A stretch of DNA of 64,000 bases from Bog-473 sp963787485 (GTDB lineage Bacteria > Actinomycetota > Acidimicrobiia > Acidimicrobiales > RAAP-2), in NCBI GenBank assembly GCA_963787485.1, contig CAWBDF010000001.1, forward strand, positions 62,001 through 126,000. The letters run 5' to 3'. Under the pieces are notes generated by a model. The model had not been told where the DNA came from. It did not search any database and saw only the letters and a program-made list of their open reading frames with translations. The first letter of the stretch is position 1. Each line of letters starts with the position of its first letter. Positions 18,303 to 27,339 of the stretch are shown here, in pieces. Made by a program: the position numbers and the translations under genes.

Positions 18303-18623
18303 TCACCGCCTGTAGGCCCACGCAACTCGCCTCCGCCGCAGCTCCCGCCGCTCAGTGGCTGTCGTGCCCGCCCAGACGCCCCGCATCTCTCTGTCAGCCA
18401 GCGCCGCCTCGATGCAGTCCTGCCGCACCGGACACCCGGCGCAAATGGCCCTAGCCTGCTCCAGGGATTCGATCGTGCCCGTGAAGTAGAGCTGAGTCTC
18501 TCCTCGGCAGAGGGCCTGTCGGTGCCAGTTGGGCCGACCCAAGAAGTCCTCGAGGCCAACTTGTGCGCTTTCTGTCGCCTGAGGGGCCATGCTCCACAGA
18601 ACTTCGGCTTCGTTCGTCCTCAT
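18303..18623 (-). CDS. WhiB-family iron-sulfur transcriptional regulator
   Basis: A 106-residue protein. The four cluster-binding Cys residues are at 39, 61, 64 and 70 (ALCRG, ICAGCPVRQDC). The GVWAGTT turn is at 83-89 and the basic DNA-binding tail is ERRELRRRR. WhiB proteins are found only in Actinobacteria and their phages, bind a [4Fe-4S] cluster, and usually regulate with a sigma factor. All key residues are present, so it is likely functional. An internal ATG at residue 12 is an alternative start. Confidence 0.92.
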   Translation of the reverse strand: MRTNEAEVLWSMAPQATESAQVGLEDFLGRPNWHRQALCRGETQLYFTGTIESLEQARAICAGCPVRQDCIEAALADREMRGVWAGTTATERRELRRRRVAWAYRR

Positions 18624-19004
18624 ATGCCGTCACTACATTCCCCGAAAGTGCGAGCCGCGGCAGAGCCAGCTTGGAGCTGCCTGAGTCTTCCCTTAGACCA
18701 CCCGATGCCCGCGCCTCGCGGCCCGCCTCCGGGCAAAAGTGCCCCCGCCCGGTGCGCGCCGAACGGAGGCTGATCGACACCCTGGCAAGAAGGCATCGGC
18801 CCAGGAACGAAGGTACCGCTCCCCCCATGCATTTGGTGGGACCCCCCCAGCCCCTTCGATACCTGTGGGCCGCTTCGAGTATGGGGGCATCGCTATCCGG
18901 CAGCGAGAGCTGGGACACCCTTACCCGTCGTTTGTGCTCGGGTTCGTGCCCGCTACGGGCGACCGCCCAGGAGGTCGAGCAGCCTCGCACCATTTTGGTC
19001 AAGC

Positions 19005-20552
19005 ATGGACGCTGACACGCCGATTTCCTTCATCGTGGTGCATACGTTGGAAACTATTCTGGGCCTTGTCGCGATCACGAGCTTGGTGGTCGCAGTGCTG
19101 GGCAGCATCGAACACGTCAATACGATTGTGCTCGGGTTCGCCGGGGCCACGCTGCTGGCGGCGATCGCTCGCATGGCCTTGTTGTTGCGCAAGCAAAGGG
19201 CCCTCAATGAGTCACGTCAGCACTTAGCGGTGACCGACGAGCTCACCGGGCTCGGTAACCGCAGACGACTCCTCGACGAGCTCGAGGGGGCCCTGGCCGC
19301 CTTGTCGCAAGAAGACGAGTCTGAAACCGTGGCCTTGCTCTTGATCGATCTGGATCATTTCAAGGAGATCAACGACTCCTTCGGACACCAAACTGGAGAC
19401 GCGCTGTTGCGCCAGATCGGACCCCGCATCCGCCAAGTCGTCCGTCACAACGACCTGGTCGCGCGCTTCGGCGGTGACGAGTTCGCCGTCCTCCTTCACG
19501 GTGCGGACACCTTCAAGGCCACGACGGTGGCGCGACGGCTCTCGACGCTGCTTGAAGAACCGATTGACGTTGGTAGCGCGAGCCTGCGCGTCGGGGCGAG
19601 TATCGGCGTCGCGCTAGCGCCGGAGCATGCCCTGAGTTCCACAGAACTGCTGCGCTGTGCGGACATCGCCATGTACCGGGCCAAGAACGAGCGCGGGTCT
19701 TTTGACGTCTACGAGGCCGCGCTCGACGACGAGACTGACCGCTTCGCTCTCATTGAAGACTTACGCCAGGCCATGGCTGACGGCTCACTTGCCCTCCACT
19801 ATCAGCCAGAGATCGACCTCGTAACTGGTCAGGTGGTTACCGTGGAGGCGTTCTTGCGGTGGCCCCATCCAACGCTCGGGCTTATACCTCCCGAGCATCT
19901 CTTGGACCTGGCGGAGGAGAGCGGCCTGATCCAAACCTTGACCACATGGGTCTTCGAGCAAGCAATCGCCGATTGTGCCCGGTGGTGGCGCGAGGGACAC
20001 CAGGTGGCCGTCGCGGTCAATCTGTTGGCCACCGACCTCTTGGATTCGGCACTGCCACAGCGAATGAGCGCGCTCCTCGCAAGGGTCGGCCTGGGGCCCG
20101 AGGCCCTCGTCCTCGAGATCACCGAGGGGATGGTCATGGCCGACCTGACCCGATGCAAGCGGGTCATTCAGAGCCTGACGGACGTGGGAATCATGGTGTC
20201 GATCGATGACTTCGGCACCGGGTTCTCGTCGCTCTCACATCTGAGCGACCTCGCGGTCGGCGAGGTCAAGCTGGATCGTGCGTTCACGTCGCGCCTCCAG
20301 CTCGGTGACGCAGAGCGGAGGGACGAGAACCTCGTCCGCTCGATCATCGACCTCGGTCACGCCCTTGGGCTGCGCGTCGTTGCCGAGGGTATCGAGCGAC
20401 TCGGCTTCGTCAGCGTTCTGGCGGAACTCGGATGCGACTCGGGCCAGGGTTTCGCGATTCAGGCCCCGTGTCGAGCCACGAAGATCGATTTCGCGGGGTT
20501 GAAGGGCTCGCAGGATGTCGCCGGAGCCGGGGCCAGTAGTCCTCGTTGCTAG
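19005..20552 (+). CDS. Membrane-anchored GGDEF-EAL cyclic-di-GMP protein
   Basis: A 515-residue protein. Two transmembrane helices (about residues 9-32 and 40-60) are followed by a GGDEF domain (DELTGLGNRR near 78-87, FGGDEF near 155-160) and an EAL domain from about 260. The diguanylate cyclase site is intact. In the EAL domain the signature reads EAF rather than EAL, but the other metal and catalytic residues are kept (EITEG, DDFGTG, VKLDRAF, VAEGIE, GQGF), so phosphodiesterase activity is plausible. There is no extracytoplasmic sensor domain of any size. Confidence 0.9.
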   Translation: MDADTPISFIVVHTLETILGLVAITSLVVAVLGSIEHVNTIVLGFAGATLLAAIARMALLLRKQRALNESRQHLAVTDELTGLGNRRRLLDELEGALAALSQEDESETVALLLIDLDHFKEINDSFGHQTGDALLRQIGPRIRQVVRHNDLVARFGGDEFAVLLHGADTFKATTVARRLSTLLEEPIDVGSASLRVGASIGVALAPEHALSSTELLRCADIAMYRAKNERGSFDVYEAALDDETDRFALIEDLRQAMADGSLALHYQPEIDLVTGQVVTVEAFLRWPHPTLGLIPPEHLLDLAEESGLIQTLTTWVFEQAIADCARWWREGHQVAVAVNLLATDLLDSALPQRMSALLARVGLGPEALVLEITEGMVMADLTRCKRVIQSLTDVGIMVSIDDFGTGFSSLSHLSDLAVGEVKLDRAFTSRLQLGDAERRDENLVRSIIDLGHALGLRVVAEGIERLGFVSVLAELGCDSGQGFAIQAPCRATKIDFAGLKGSQDVAGAGASSPRC

Positions 20553-21284
20553 GAGCCCAGCCGAGGGCCGAGGTTTGTCGCGCGCTTGGGGCGCGGTCGG
20601 CGGCGTCCATAGGTCAAAGGCCTAGAACCCCAGTCCGGCGGGCGGCGCACCCACCTACCACCCCTCTCGCCATTCCTCGTAGCGCAAGAGGCGATCGATG
20701 AGACGCCAGATGAGGTCCATCGACCCCTCGGTACGGCCGAGCGGTGAAATGCGGTCAGATGTCCGGACCCCCGAGCGTATCAAGCGGCCTCGGTGCTAGC
20801 TCAAATATCGTGGGCCCACTGTGACGGCGGTCCAGGGGTAGCCCAAGCTCAGCCCTCCCTGTGTCTCCCGGGGCTGAGCTGCGTCGGGCTACAGCCCCAG
20901 CTTGCGGAGGAACCTGTGACCGACGCGTCGCGCCTTGGCATAAAGGCCACCACCGAAAGCGTCGACATGAATGATCCGAAGCGGGTGGGCCCTGCCGCGC
21001 AGCAGGGCCCGCTTCGAGCCGGATCGTTCGCGTCCGGCCGGATCGGCACACAAACGCCGACGGCGGTCCCCCAGGTTCTCTAGGCGCCCTTGGGGGCTGT
21101 TGTCGTTCACCTCCAGGCCCACGAGCAGAGACCAAGCTCGGGCGTTCTGCCTGCGTTCCGTGCGATGCGACCCCGTCGGCACCCTCGATTCCGGGGGTCG
21201 TGTCGCGTGCGGAGCACCCATATCCGGCAGCGTCGTACGGGGGCACGTCGAGGGGTCTCTCACTCGGACGTCAAGGCATCGGGG
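20553..21284. other. Gap of about 730 bp with one strong hairpin
   Basis: Both strands have open frames but none gives a convincing protein. The only structure seen is the imperfect inverted repeat at 20838-20892. The stretch lies between the GGDEF-EAL gene and a decayed membrane-protein gene and may itself be decayed coding sequence. Confidence 0.4.
20838..20892. repeat. Long imperfect hairpin
   Basis: GTAGCCC and GCTCAGCCC on the left pair with GGGCTGAGC and GGGCTAC on the right, around a loop of about 15 bp and with an internal bulge (AA against TGCGTC). It is stable enough to form in RNA. It lies 285 bp after the GGDEF-EAL stop, rather far for a simple terminator. Confidence 0.5.
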
Positions 21285-21790
21285 TCATCGACCCGGGAGC
21301 CGCACCGCCTCTTTCGCCACCCGCTCGTGCCGACGCCGTGCCAGCAATGCCCAGACGCCAAAGATGATCGCCAACGCCAACGCTCCCAAGCCGACCCGCG
21401 TATCGGGCCAGACGCTGACCGAATCGTCCACGTTGCCAAACCAGCGCAGACGCCGTACGCCTTGTATATGTTGCCCTCAAAGAGGTTCCCCGATGGGTCC
21501 TTCAGCGTGGGGAGCGCCGCTCCCGTATGGGCCAGGACATGGTCGATCACGGAGGGGCAGATGGCGGTGTACTGCCCAAGGTCGCATCGTCGCGGGCCGA
21601 CCCGTCGCTGTAGGCCGAGAAAAAGAACCCAGGGCGATTAGGCCGAAGATCGCCGCAATAACCAGCCGAGCGTTCCCGCGGCTCCCTCACTGCCCGTCCC
21701 GGTCGCCACGAACACGGCAGCGTAGATCGGGCGCCAGCTTCGTCGCAGGGATCTCTGTCGACGGCGTCGCTCACCGGCGGTGATCGCCAT
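21285..21790 (-). pseudogene. Small membrane protein, frameshifted
   Basis: A single protein of about 168 residues can be followed across several frames from ATG 21788-21790. Pieces in order are RRSWRPIYAAVFVATGTG, RLVIAAIFGLIALGSFF, CPSVIDHVLAHTGAALP, NLFEGNIYKAYGVCAGLA, FGNVDDSVSVWPDTRVGLG, and a last helix LALAIIFGVWALLARRRHE. It ends in a TGA at 21285. At least three shifts are needed. The family is not recognised; two transmembrane helices flank a soluble domain. Confidence 0.55.
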
Positions 21791-21900
21791 AGCGAGCAGG
21801 ATGGAAGGGGCATCAGCCGCATCGCAGCAGTCGGTCGAGGCCATCGTCGAACACAGGCGAACAGGGGCACCTTTGAGTCCTCGCAAATACACTGCTAAAT

Positions 21901-22206
21901 GTGCAGATCCCGATCGCGTGCTCCCTTGAGCCCAGCGCCGCCGAGGCGCAACTAGGCGAGTGGCGGCAGCTGCTTGGCCCAGTCGATCACCGAGACCGGG
22001 TCGCGCCAGAGAGGCTCGAACTCAGACTTTTGCCTGAGGCCGACATCGCGAAGGTCATCCAGCTTGCCCAGCGCGAGATGGCGTGTTGCCCCTTCTTCAC
22101 CTTCACTCTCGAAATCCGGTTAGATCGGCTCATTCTCGCCGTCGAAGTACCGAACGACGCCGTCGAGGTATTCGACGGGCTGATGACTCACGCTCGACCG
22201 AACTGA
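21901..22206 (+). CDS. Small conserved hypothetical protein with a Cys-Cys motif
   Basis: A 101-residue protein from GTG 21901. It has an alpha-beta pattern and the segment QREMACCPFFTFTLEIR, a Cys pair I associate with small actinobacterial proteins found near metal-resistance and MerR genes; that association is recollection, not shown here. The C-terminal helix ends PNDAVEVFDGL. It is intact and convergent to clcA. Confidence 0.6.
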   Translation: MQIPIACSLEPSAAEAQLGEWRQLLGPVDHRDRVAPERLELRLLPEADIAKVIQLAQREMACCPFFTFTLEIRLDRLILAVEVPNDAVEVFDGLMTHARPN

Positions 22207-22247
22207 GGTCTCCGCCCAGCCTCCGGCAATTCTGGGCAGATCTGCTC

Positions 22248-23654
22248 CTATGGCAATGCAGACGAAGCACCAGCGCGATTCTCCGTCCGACTGTGGCGCT
22301 GGCTCCGGTAGATGGTGGCGTCGAAGTGCCGCACGATCAAGGTGGCGAGTCCCACCGCGATCATCGCCGGGGCCACGATCTCGATCGAACCGGTCATCTC
22401 GGCGACCATGAGGATGACTCCGAGCGGCGCACGCGAGATGGATCCAAAGCACGCCATCATCGCCGCGACCACGAACGCGCCCGGCTCATGGGGTAGCCCG
22501 GGGGCGAACGGTTCGAGAAGCCGCCATATCGAGGCGCCGACAAAGGCGCCGATCACGATGCCGGGGCCGAAGACTCCTCCAGATCCCCCCGATCCGATCG
22601 AGAACCCGGTCGCGAGGATCTTGGCGAAAGGCAGCAAGAGCACGACAGCCAACGACAGGTGCAGCAAGCTCTCGCGTCCGAGGGATTCCTGCACCCATCC
22701 GTAGCCAGTACCCAGCACCTGCGGGATGCATAGGGCCACGAGTCCCACGACCAGTCCACCTAGAGCAGGTCGCACACAGCGGGTGACGGGGAGCCGCTCG
22801 AAGAGGGCGCTGAGGCCGTAGAAGCCCTTGGCATAGAGCAGCCCCACAAGCCCGCAAACCACGCCGATCAGGGCGAACCACACCAGCTCTAGGGGGTTAT
22901 GGACTTGGTAGCGGGCCAAGTACCCGAAGAGCGGGGTGAATCCCTCGAAGGCGCCGAAGATGGCGTAGGAGACGATCGAGGCGATGATGGCGGGCAACAG
23001 TGTTTCGACCTCGATGTCGTCGCGGTACAGGATCTCCGCAGCGAGCACGGCCCCACCGAGGGGTGCCTTGAAGATGGCCCCGATGCCCGAGCCGATCCCG
23101 ACCGACACGGCGATGCGCCCATCCGCGCGATCGAGGTTGAGGAGCCTCGTAAGGAGAGAGCCGAAGCCTGCGCTGATCTGTGCCGTGGGGCCTTCGCGCC
23201 CGCCTGATCCTCCCGATCCGATGGTGAGCGCGGAGGCGAAGAGCTTGACGACGACTGTCCTCACCCGGATCCCGCGTGGATCCTCATGGACCGCGTGGAT
23301 GGCCGCGTCAGTCCCGTGCCCCTCGGCCTCTGGTGCAAAGCGGTAGACCAGCAGACCCGAGAGCAGGCCGCCCAAGCCCACAATCAAGGGGATGGCCCAG
23401 GGACGCCCGAACCAAGATGAAGGTCGAATGCTCGCTTCGCCACGGGCGGCGGGGGCGTCGTAACCGACCAGGAGATGGAGGAACAACCAGGTCGATACCT
23501 TGAGCAGCTCGTAGAACGCAACGGCCCCAAGACCGGCGATCACCCCGATCGCAGCGCCGAGGAGCAGCCACTTCCGCAGGTATGAGGCCCTGGCGATCGA
23601 ATCCCCGAGTCCCCCCGAAAGGGCTCGGAGCCGGACGCGGAGGGCTCCCGTCAT
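22248..23654 (-). CDS. clcA: CLC-family chloride channel/transporter
   Basis: A 468-residue protein. The start is set at ATG 23654, which overlaps the marR stop as ATGA; the frame is open further upstream. CLC selectivity-filter motifs are intact: GSGGSGGREGP, the GIGAIFKAPLGG segment, and GSGGSGGVFGPG. There are many long hydrophobic helices and no C-terminal CBS domains. CLC proteins move chloride or exchange it for protons across the inner membrane, often in acid response. It is co-transcribed with, and translationally coupled to, a MarR-type regulator. Confidence 0.9.
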   Translation of the reverse strand: MTGALRVRLRALSGGLGDSIARASYLRKWLLLGAAIGVIAGLGAVAFYELLKVSTWLFLHLLVGYDAPAARGEASIRPSSWFGRPWAIPLIVGLGGLLSGLLVYRFAPEAEGHGTDAAIHAVHEDPRGIRVRTVVVKLFASALTIGSGGSGGREGPTAQISAGFGSLLTRLLNLDRADGRIAVSVGIGSGIGAIFKAPLGGAVLAAEILYRDDIEVETLLPAIIASIVSYAIFGAFEGFTPLFGYLARYQVHNPLELVWFALIGVVCGLVGLLYAKGFYGLSALFERLPVTRCVRPALGGLVVGLVALCIPQVLGTGYGWVQESLGRESLLHLSLAVVLLLPFAKILATGFSIGSGGSGGVFGPGIVIGAFVGASIWRLLEPFAPGLPHEPGAFVVAAMMACFGSISRAPLGVILMVAEMTGSIEIVAPAMIAVGLATLIVRHFDATIYRSQRHSRTENRAGASSALP

Positions 23655-24130
23655 AGATCCCAACTGCGCTGCCACTGGTCGTCGGGGAGTTCACCGGCAG
23701 CATTCCCGAACGCTCCAAAGGCCTCGATCAGACTCTGGTGTCGCTCCGCCGGTATCGCGTCGAGTATCCGTTTGATCTCGGCCCGCCGGCGAGCGGTAAC
23801 GGTTTCAATCAACCGGCGGCCACCGGCGGTGAGATCGAGCCGCACCTCACGCCGGTCCTCACCCTGCCGACGCCTTGAGATCAACCGCTTGCGGACAAGC
23901 CGATCGCACAGCCTGGTTGCCGTCGAGGGATCGACCCCGAGACTTTGAGACAGGTCCACCGGACGTTGCGGTCCGTGCGAAGCGAGGACGATCAAAGCCC
24001 GGTATTGCTGGAGCGAGATCTCGCCCTCCTGTGCTGCCAACGAGCGGGCGGCGACGGCGACCAACACCCTGCTGGCCGTGAGCACCGCATCGGCGAGTTC
24101 CTGATCGCGAGCCAATGTCTTCGTGGTCAC
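23651..24130 (-). CDS. MarR-family transcriptional regulator
   Basis: A 159-residue protein from GTG 24130. The winged helix-turn-helix is clear: QYRALIVLASHGPQRPVD, SLGVDPSTATRLCDRLV and the wing RRRQGEDRREVRLDLT. It is the first gene of a two-gene operon with clcA. A perfect palindrome lies 8 bp upstream, and the TACAAT inside it could serve as a -10 box, implying a very short or leaderless transcript. Autoregulation of the operon is likely. Confidence 0.88.
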   Translation of the reverse strand: MTTKTLARDQELADAVLTASRVLVAVAARSLAAQEGEISLQQYRALIVLASHGPQRPVDLSQSLGVDPSTATRLCDRLVRKRLISRRRQGEDRREVRLDLTAGGRRLIETVTARRRAEIKRILDAIPAERHQSLIEAFGAFGNAAGELPDDQWQRSWDL

Positions 24131-24137
24131 AAGAACA

Positions 24138-24151
24138 TTGTATCAGTACAA
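24138..24151. promoter_or_regulatory. MarR operator and -10 region
   Basis: TTGTATCAGTACAA is a 14-bp palindrome with perfect 5-bp arms, 8 bp upstream of the MarR start. The minus strand reads TACAAT close to the start codon, a good -10 hexamer. Confidence 0.6.
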
Positions 24152-24485
24152 CTACTGGTATGAGGCAATTACCTCCGCAGACGGACCACTCGACGGTCAC
24201 CTATCCGGTCCCCACGACTATCCCCATGGTGCCTGCAGGGTGGCACGCTCCTGATGTTCGGCGTTCGAGGACACCCTCAACCGGAGGTTGGTCGCGCGTT
24301 ATGGGGCACTCTCGCACTCCAGACCCAATCAGACCAACTCGACGACCCGGCGACGTGTCGTTTGAGGAATCTCAACCACTTGCAGGAGTTAGCACCGGAC
24401 CCCGTTCTCTCGGCAGGGTGTCATTAACCCGGCCTAGTCGGGTGCCTTTACGACGGAGCATCCCTTCCGTCCTGCCGCTAAGTTC
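24152..24485. other. Gap with a dispersed repeat
   Basis: About 330 bp without a gene between the divergent marR and membrane-protein genes. It contains the hairpin repeat at 24219-24246 and, 60 bp on, TTATGGGGCACTCT, a second block that recurs in related form elsewhere in the island. Confidence 0.45.
24219..24246 (+). repeat. Dispersed hairpin repeat (copy at 24 kb)
   Basis: TATCCCCATGGTGCCTGC followed by AGGGTGGCAC; GTGCC pairs with GGCAC. Near-identical to the copy at 16028-16060 apart from a 5-bp shorter loop. Confidence 0.55.
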
Positions 24486-24812
24486 GTGCCGGTGACCGAA
24501 AGGACACATCGCCTTTTTTGGAGGTTGAGCATCGCCATCATGTTGCTGATCACTGTTGCAGACGCGCTCCTCGGCTCCAGGATCATCCTGATCGGCTTGC
24601 TCATGATCGGGCCCTGCTGCGCGCTGTTCAGCGCCCGGCGAGTCTCGACCGCCCAGGCCGGAGTCATTGCTGTCGGGCTGGCCTTCTTGTTGGCTCTCCC
24701 CGATGGGATCTGGGGCACCGTGGCGCAGTTCGCCTTCGCCGGCGTCGTCTTGATGGTTGCCATCGCCTGCACGTGGGCGGCTGGGATCGTCGAATCGGTT
24801 GGCAGGCACTGA
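24486..24812 (+). CDS. Small four-helix membrane protein
   Basis: A 108-residue protein from GTG 24486 (GTG 24492 is possible). Four hydrophobic segments fill almost the whole chain (IAIMLLITVADALLG, ILIGLLMIGPCCALF, AGVIAVGLAFLLALPDGIWG, AFAGVVLMVAIACTW). The pattern resembles the N-terminal membrane domain of some actinobacterial PP2C/SpoIIE-type phosphatases, here standing alone. It precedes the DUF4118 gene by 59 bp and may act with it. Confidence 0.65.
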   Translation: MPVTERTHRLFWRLSIAIMLLITVADALLGSRIILIGLLMIGPCCALFSARRVSTAQAGVIAVGLAFLLALPDGIWGTVAQFAFAGVVLMVAIACTWAAGIVESVGRH

Positions 24813-24871
24813 GCCCGGCTGCGTGCGTGACGTCATGGAAAACTGGTAAGGGAGATCGACATGAGGTCGCC

Positions 24872-25621
24872 ATGGACAAGATTCGGCTTCACCGAGACCA
24901 AATAGCCCTCCTCGCAGCAGTCGTCTTACCGCTCAGCGTGGCGGCCGTCCTCGTCCCGTTCCGCTCGATCTTCGCTAACACGGCGTCCGGGCTGATCCTC
25001 GTGGCCGTGATCGTGGCGGTGGCAGCGTTCGGCAACCGATTTGCCGGGTTCGTGGCCACCGTCTCTGCGACCGTGTGGTTCGACTTCTTCCTCACCCGCC
25101 CCTACGAAAAACTCGCGATTACACACCGGCCGGACATCGAGACCGCCGTGAGCCTCTTCGTCGTCGGAATCATCGTGACCGAGTTGGCGGCTCGGAGCCG
25201 TCATCACTACGAAACAGCAACCGAGGAAGCAGACTTCGTCGGTCTCATCCACGACGTCTCGGAACTCGCGGTCTCGGGTGCATCCTCTCGTGCATTGGTC
25301 CAACGCGTCAGCAGCGAGCTCATTGACCTCTTGCACCTTCGAGCGTGTCGCTACGAGTCCGGCGCGACCGATCGTCCCAGAATGCGACTCGAACATGATG
25401 GACGAGTCTTTCTCGGAGGTCGGGTTTGGGGTGTCAATAGCATGGGCCTGCCCGGCCCAGAGATCGAGTTGCTGGTGCAAATCCAAGGCCGCATATTGGG
25501 CCGCTTCGTCATGACGCCGACGCCGGGCTACGGAGTCTCGTACGAGCGACGCGTCGTAGCCGTAGCGATCGCCGATCAGGTCGGTGCATCCTTGCGACCT
25601 CTGTTCGGCTCTCGTGTGTAG
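24872..25621 (+). CDS. DUF4118 membrane sensor without a kinase domain
   Basis: A 249-residue protein; ATG 24872 is chosen as the first ATG before the conserved part, although the frame is open much further upstream. Residues 8-105 form the four-helix DUF4118 module known from KdpD and related kinases (NRFAGFVATVSATVWFDFF, then TRPYEKLAI, DIETAVSLFVVGIIVTELA). The remainder looks like a partial GAF-type region (ALVQRVSSELIDLLHLRAC). No histidine-kinase box or ATPase domain follows, so it may be an accessory sensor or a truncated kinase. Confidence 0.7.
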   Translation: MDKIRLHRDQIALLAAVVLPLSVAAVLVPFRSIFANTASGLILVAVIVAVAAFGNRFAGFVATVSATVWFDFFLTRPYEKLAITHRPDIETAVSLFVVGIIVTELAARSRHHYETATEEADFVGLIHDVSELAVSGASSRALVQRVSSELIDLLHLRACRYESGATDRPRMRLEHDGRVFLGGRVWGVNSMGLPGPEIELLVQIQGRILGRFVMTPTPGYGVSYERRVVAVAIADQVGASLRPLFGSRV

Positions 25622-25664
25622 GGATTTGCGTGGATCGGGCGCTGCAGGTGATGTACTCGGCCCT

Positions 25665-26666
25665 CTAGCTGGTGACCAGAAGCAGGGCCACGAAGAGGGC
25701 ATAGGCCGTGATGATCAATGCGCCTAAGGTACGTCGCAGTCCGTGTCCGCAATAGGCAAGTGCCAATGTCAAGGCCGTGAGCCCCACGTACCAGCCAGCG
25801 ACGAGGAGGCCCGATCCCGACGGCTTGGCCAGCCCGATGACGGTGGCAGGAATCAAGAGACCGGCCGTCACATTGAGGGAGTTTGAGTTGAGCGTGGTGC
25901 TTAGCGTCGCTGCCCCGCGTCCCCGCCGGGCCAGATAGACCGCAGATACCACGTTGGGAAGGCTGGTCACGGCTGCCAGGACGAGAGCGCCGACGATGAT
26001 CTCGGGGACTGCGAAATGTGCACCGAGCGAGGAGGCCCCTCGCTCCATGGCGATGCTGGCAAAGACGACGACGACCAAGGCTCCACCGGCCATGAGAGCG
26101 TCACTTCCTGTGCCTCGTCGAGGGCGGATGGCCTCTTCGAGCTCGCTCTCCTCTTCGACGATGGCGGCGTTGATCCACGCCGTCCATCTCGTGGGCAGGG
26201 CGAGGCGTCCAAGGACGCTTCGGTGCGCGCCCAGGAGGACGACATAGGGAACCAGGACGGCGAGGACGATGGCCAGGCCAGCTCCCGCAGATAGCTGGCC
26301 TCCCACGCTGAAGAGACAGGTCAGCGCAACGAGCAAGGCAACCGCGCCGCCGAAGACCACGACCTTTCTGTGCAGGCTGATACGACCCGCAACGACTGCC
26401 CCCAGGCCCAGCAACGCCGCCAGGTTGAACACGTTCGAACCCAGGACGACCCCGGCTCCGATCGTTGCTTGGTGGTGCACCAACGCGGTGATGGAGGCAG
26501 TGACCTCGGGCGCATCGGCCGCCAAAGCGGCCAGCAAGCCGAGCAGGGCTTCGGAGAGCGCCAAACGCTCGCCAACGCGCTCCAGGCGCGAAACAAGGAC
26601 CCAACTGGTGGCCAGGCTCACGACGGCCCCGACGACAAACGTCACGAGGGAGGGTCCTGCGCTCAT
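25665..26666 (-). CDS. CaCA-family sodium/calcium exchanger-like protein
   Basis: A 333-residue protein from ATG 26666 with about ten transmembrane helices. The two inverted alpha repeats are visible: AADAPEVTASITALVHH with VLGSNVFNLAALLG in the first half, and VPEIIVGALVLAAVTSLPN with LNSNSLNVTAGLL in the second. These carry the acidic and Asn residues that coordinate the cation in this superfamily. The acidic loop VEEESELEEA between the halves is typical. The ion is not determined. Confidence 0.8.
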   Translation of the reverse strand: MSAGPSLVTFVVGAVVSLATSWVLVSRLERVGERLALSEALLGLLAALAADAPEVTASITALVHHQATIGAGVVLGSNVFNLAALLGLGAVVAGRISLHRKVVVFGGAVALLVALTCLFSVGGQLSAGAGLAIVLAVLVPYVVLLGAHRSVLGRLALPTRWTAWINAAIVEEESELEEAIRPRRGTGSDALMAGGALVVVVFASIAMERGASSLGAHFAVPEIIVGALVLAAVTSLPNVVSAVYLARRGRGAATLSTTLNSNSLNVTAGLLIPATVIGLAKPSGSGLLVAGWYVGLTALTLALAYCGHGLRRTLGALIITAYALFVALLLVTS

Positions 26667-27339
26667 CCCTCAGGTCCTGTCTTCATGCGTCGCGACCACC
26701 TCGGGTGTGGCGACGCAAGCCTGTCGGGATTCAGGTGACACATTGAGCTCCTCTACGGCGCGAACCTTCAATGTGCCGACCAGGCTTCCCGGCTCTCCAA
26801 CTGCAAGGGTATCGTTCCCGCGAGTTTGCCCACAGACTTCAGCGGAGCCATGAGGGGTCGCAACAGACCCAGCATCCATTCTTCGGATCGTTCGGGCCTA
26901 GCGGCTACTCCAGTCGGGCCGTTCCCAAGGAGCCAACAGTCGCAAGCACTGGGTGGCGCAAAAACGTCAGTCGCGCGGTGCCGGACACCCAACTTTGGGG
27001 CCTGATCGTGACCAAAGGACGCGGCGCCAGTTGCATCCGTTTTTGCACCCCTCTGCTCCGTCAGGGTCGCCCAAAACGCGCGCTGACTTCAGGCTGACGG
27101 TGTAGCACCCAAGTGCCGCCCGGTGGCACCCTCCCCCGATTGGCGAAGTGGGGCACCCGATGCCACCGTGCTCGCGAGCGATCTCCGTCGGGGAACGGCC
27201 CGATCTTGGCACCGTGGCGGTCGCGCGTTCCCACCCCTGCCCTCGTATCACAGCACGATTGGGGCACTCTGGCAGCAGCGTGACTTCTGCCCTGGCGTCG
27301 ACTGATCCCCCAAGGTCAGATGCCTTTCTCTGCGCGCAG
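26667..27339. other. Gap of about 670 bp with a dispersed repeat
   Basis: A minus-strand frame, 26670-26879, reads fairly naturally (SLVGTLKVRAVEELNVSPES) directly upstream of the exchanger gene, but has no recognised family and may be a decayed gene. At 27113-27129, GTGCCGCCCGGTGGCAC is a hairpin repeat copy; GGTCGCGCGTT near 27223 and GGGGCACTCT near 27257 repeat blocks also seen at 24.3 kb. Confidence 0.4.

Noticed and set aside
20971..21783. Long plus-strand frame
   Set aside because: It overlaps a minus-strand membrane-protein relic with real helices; the plus translation is Arg/Pro/Ser-rich.
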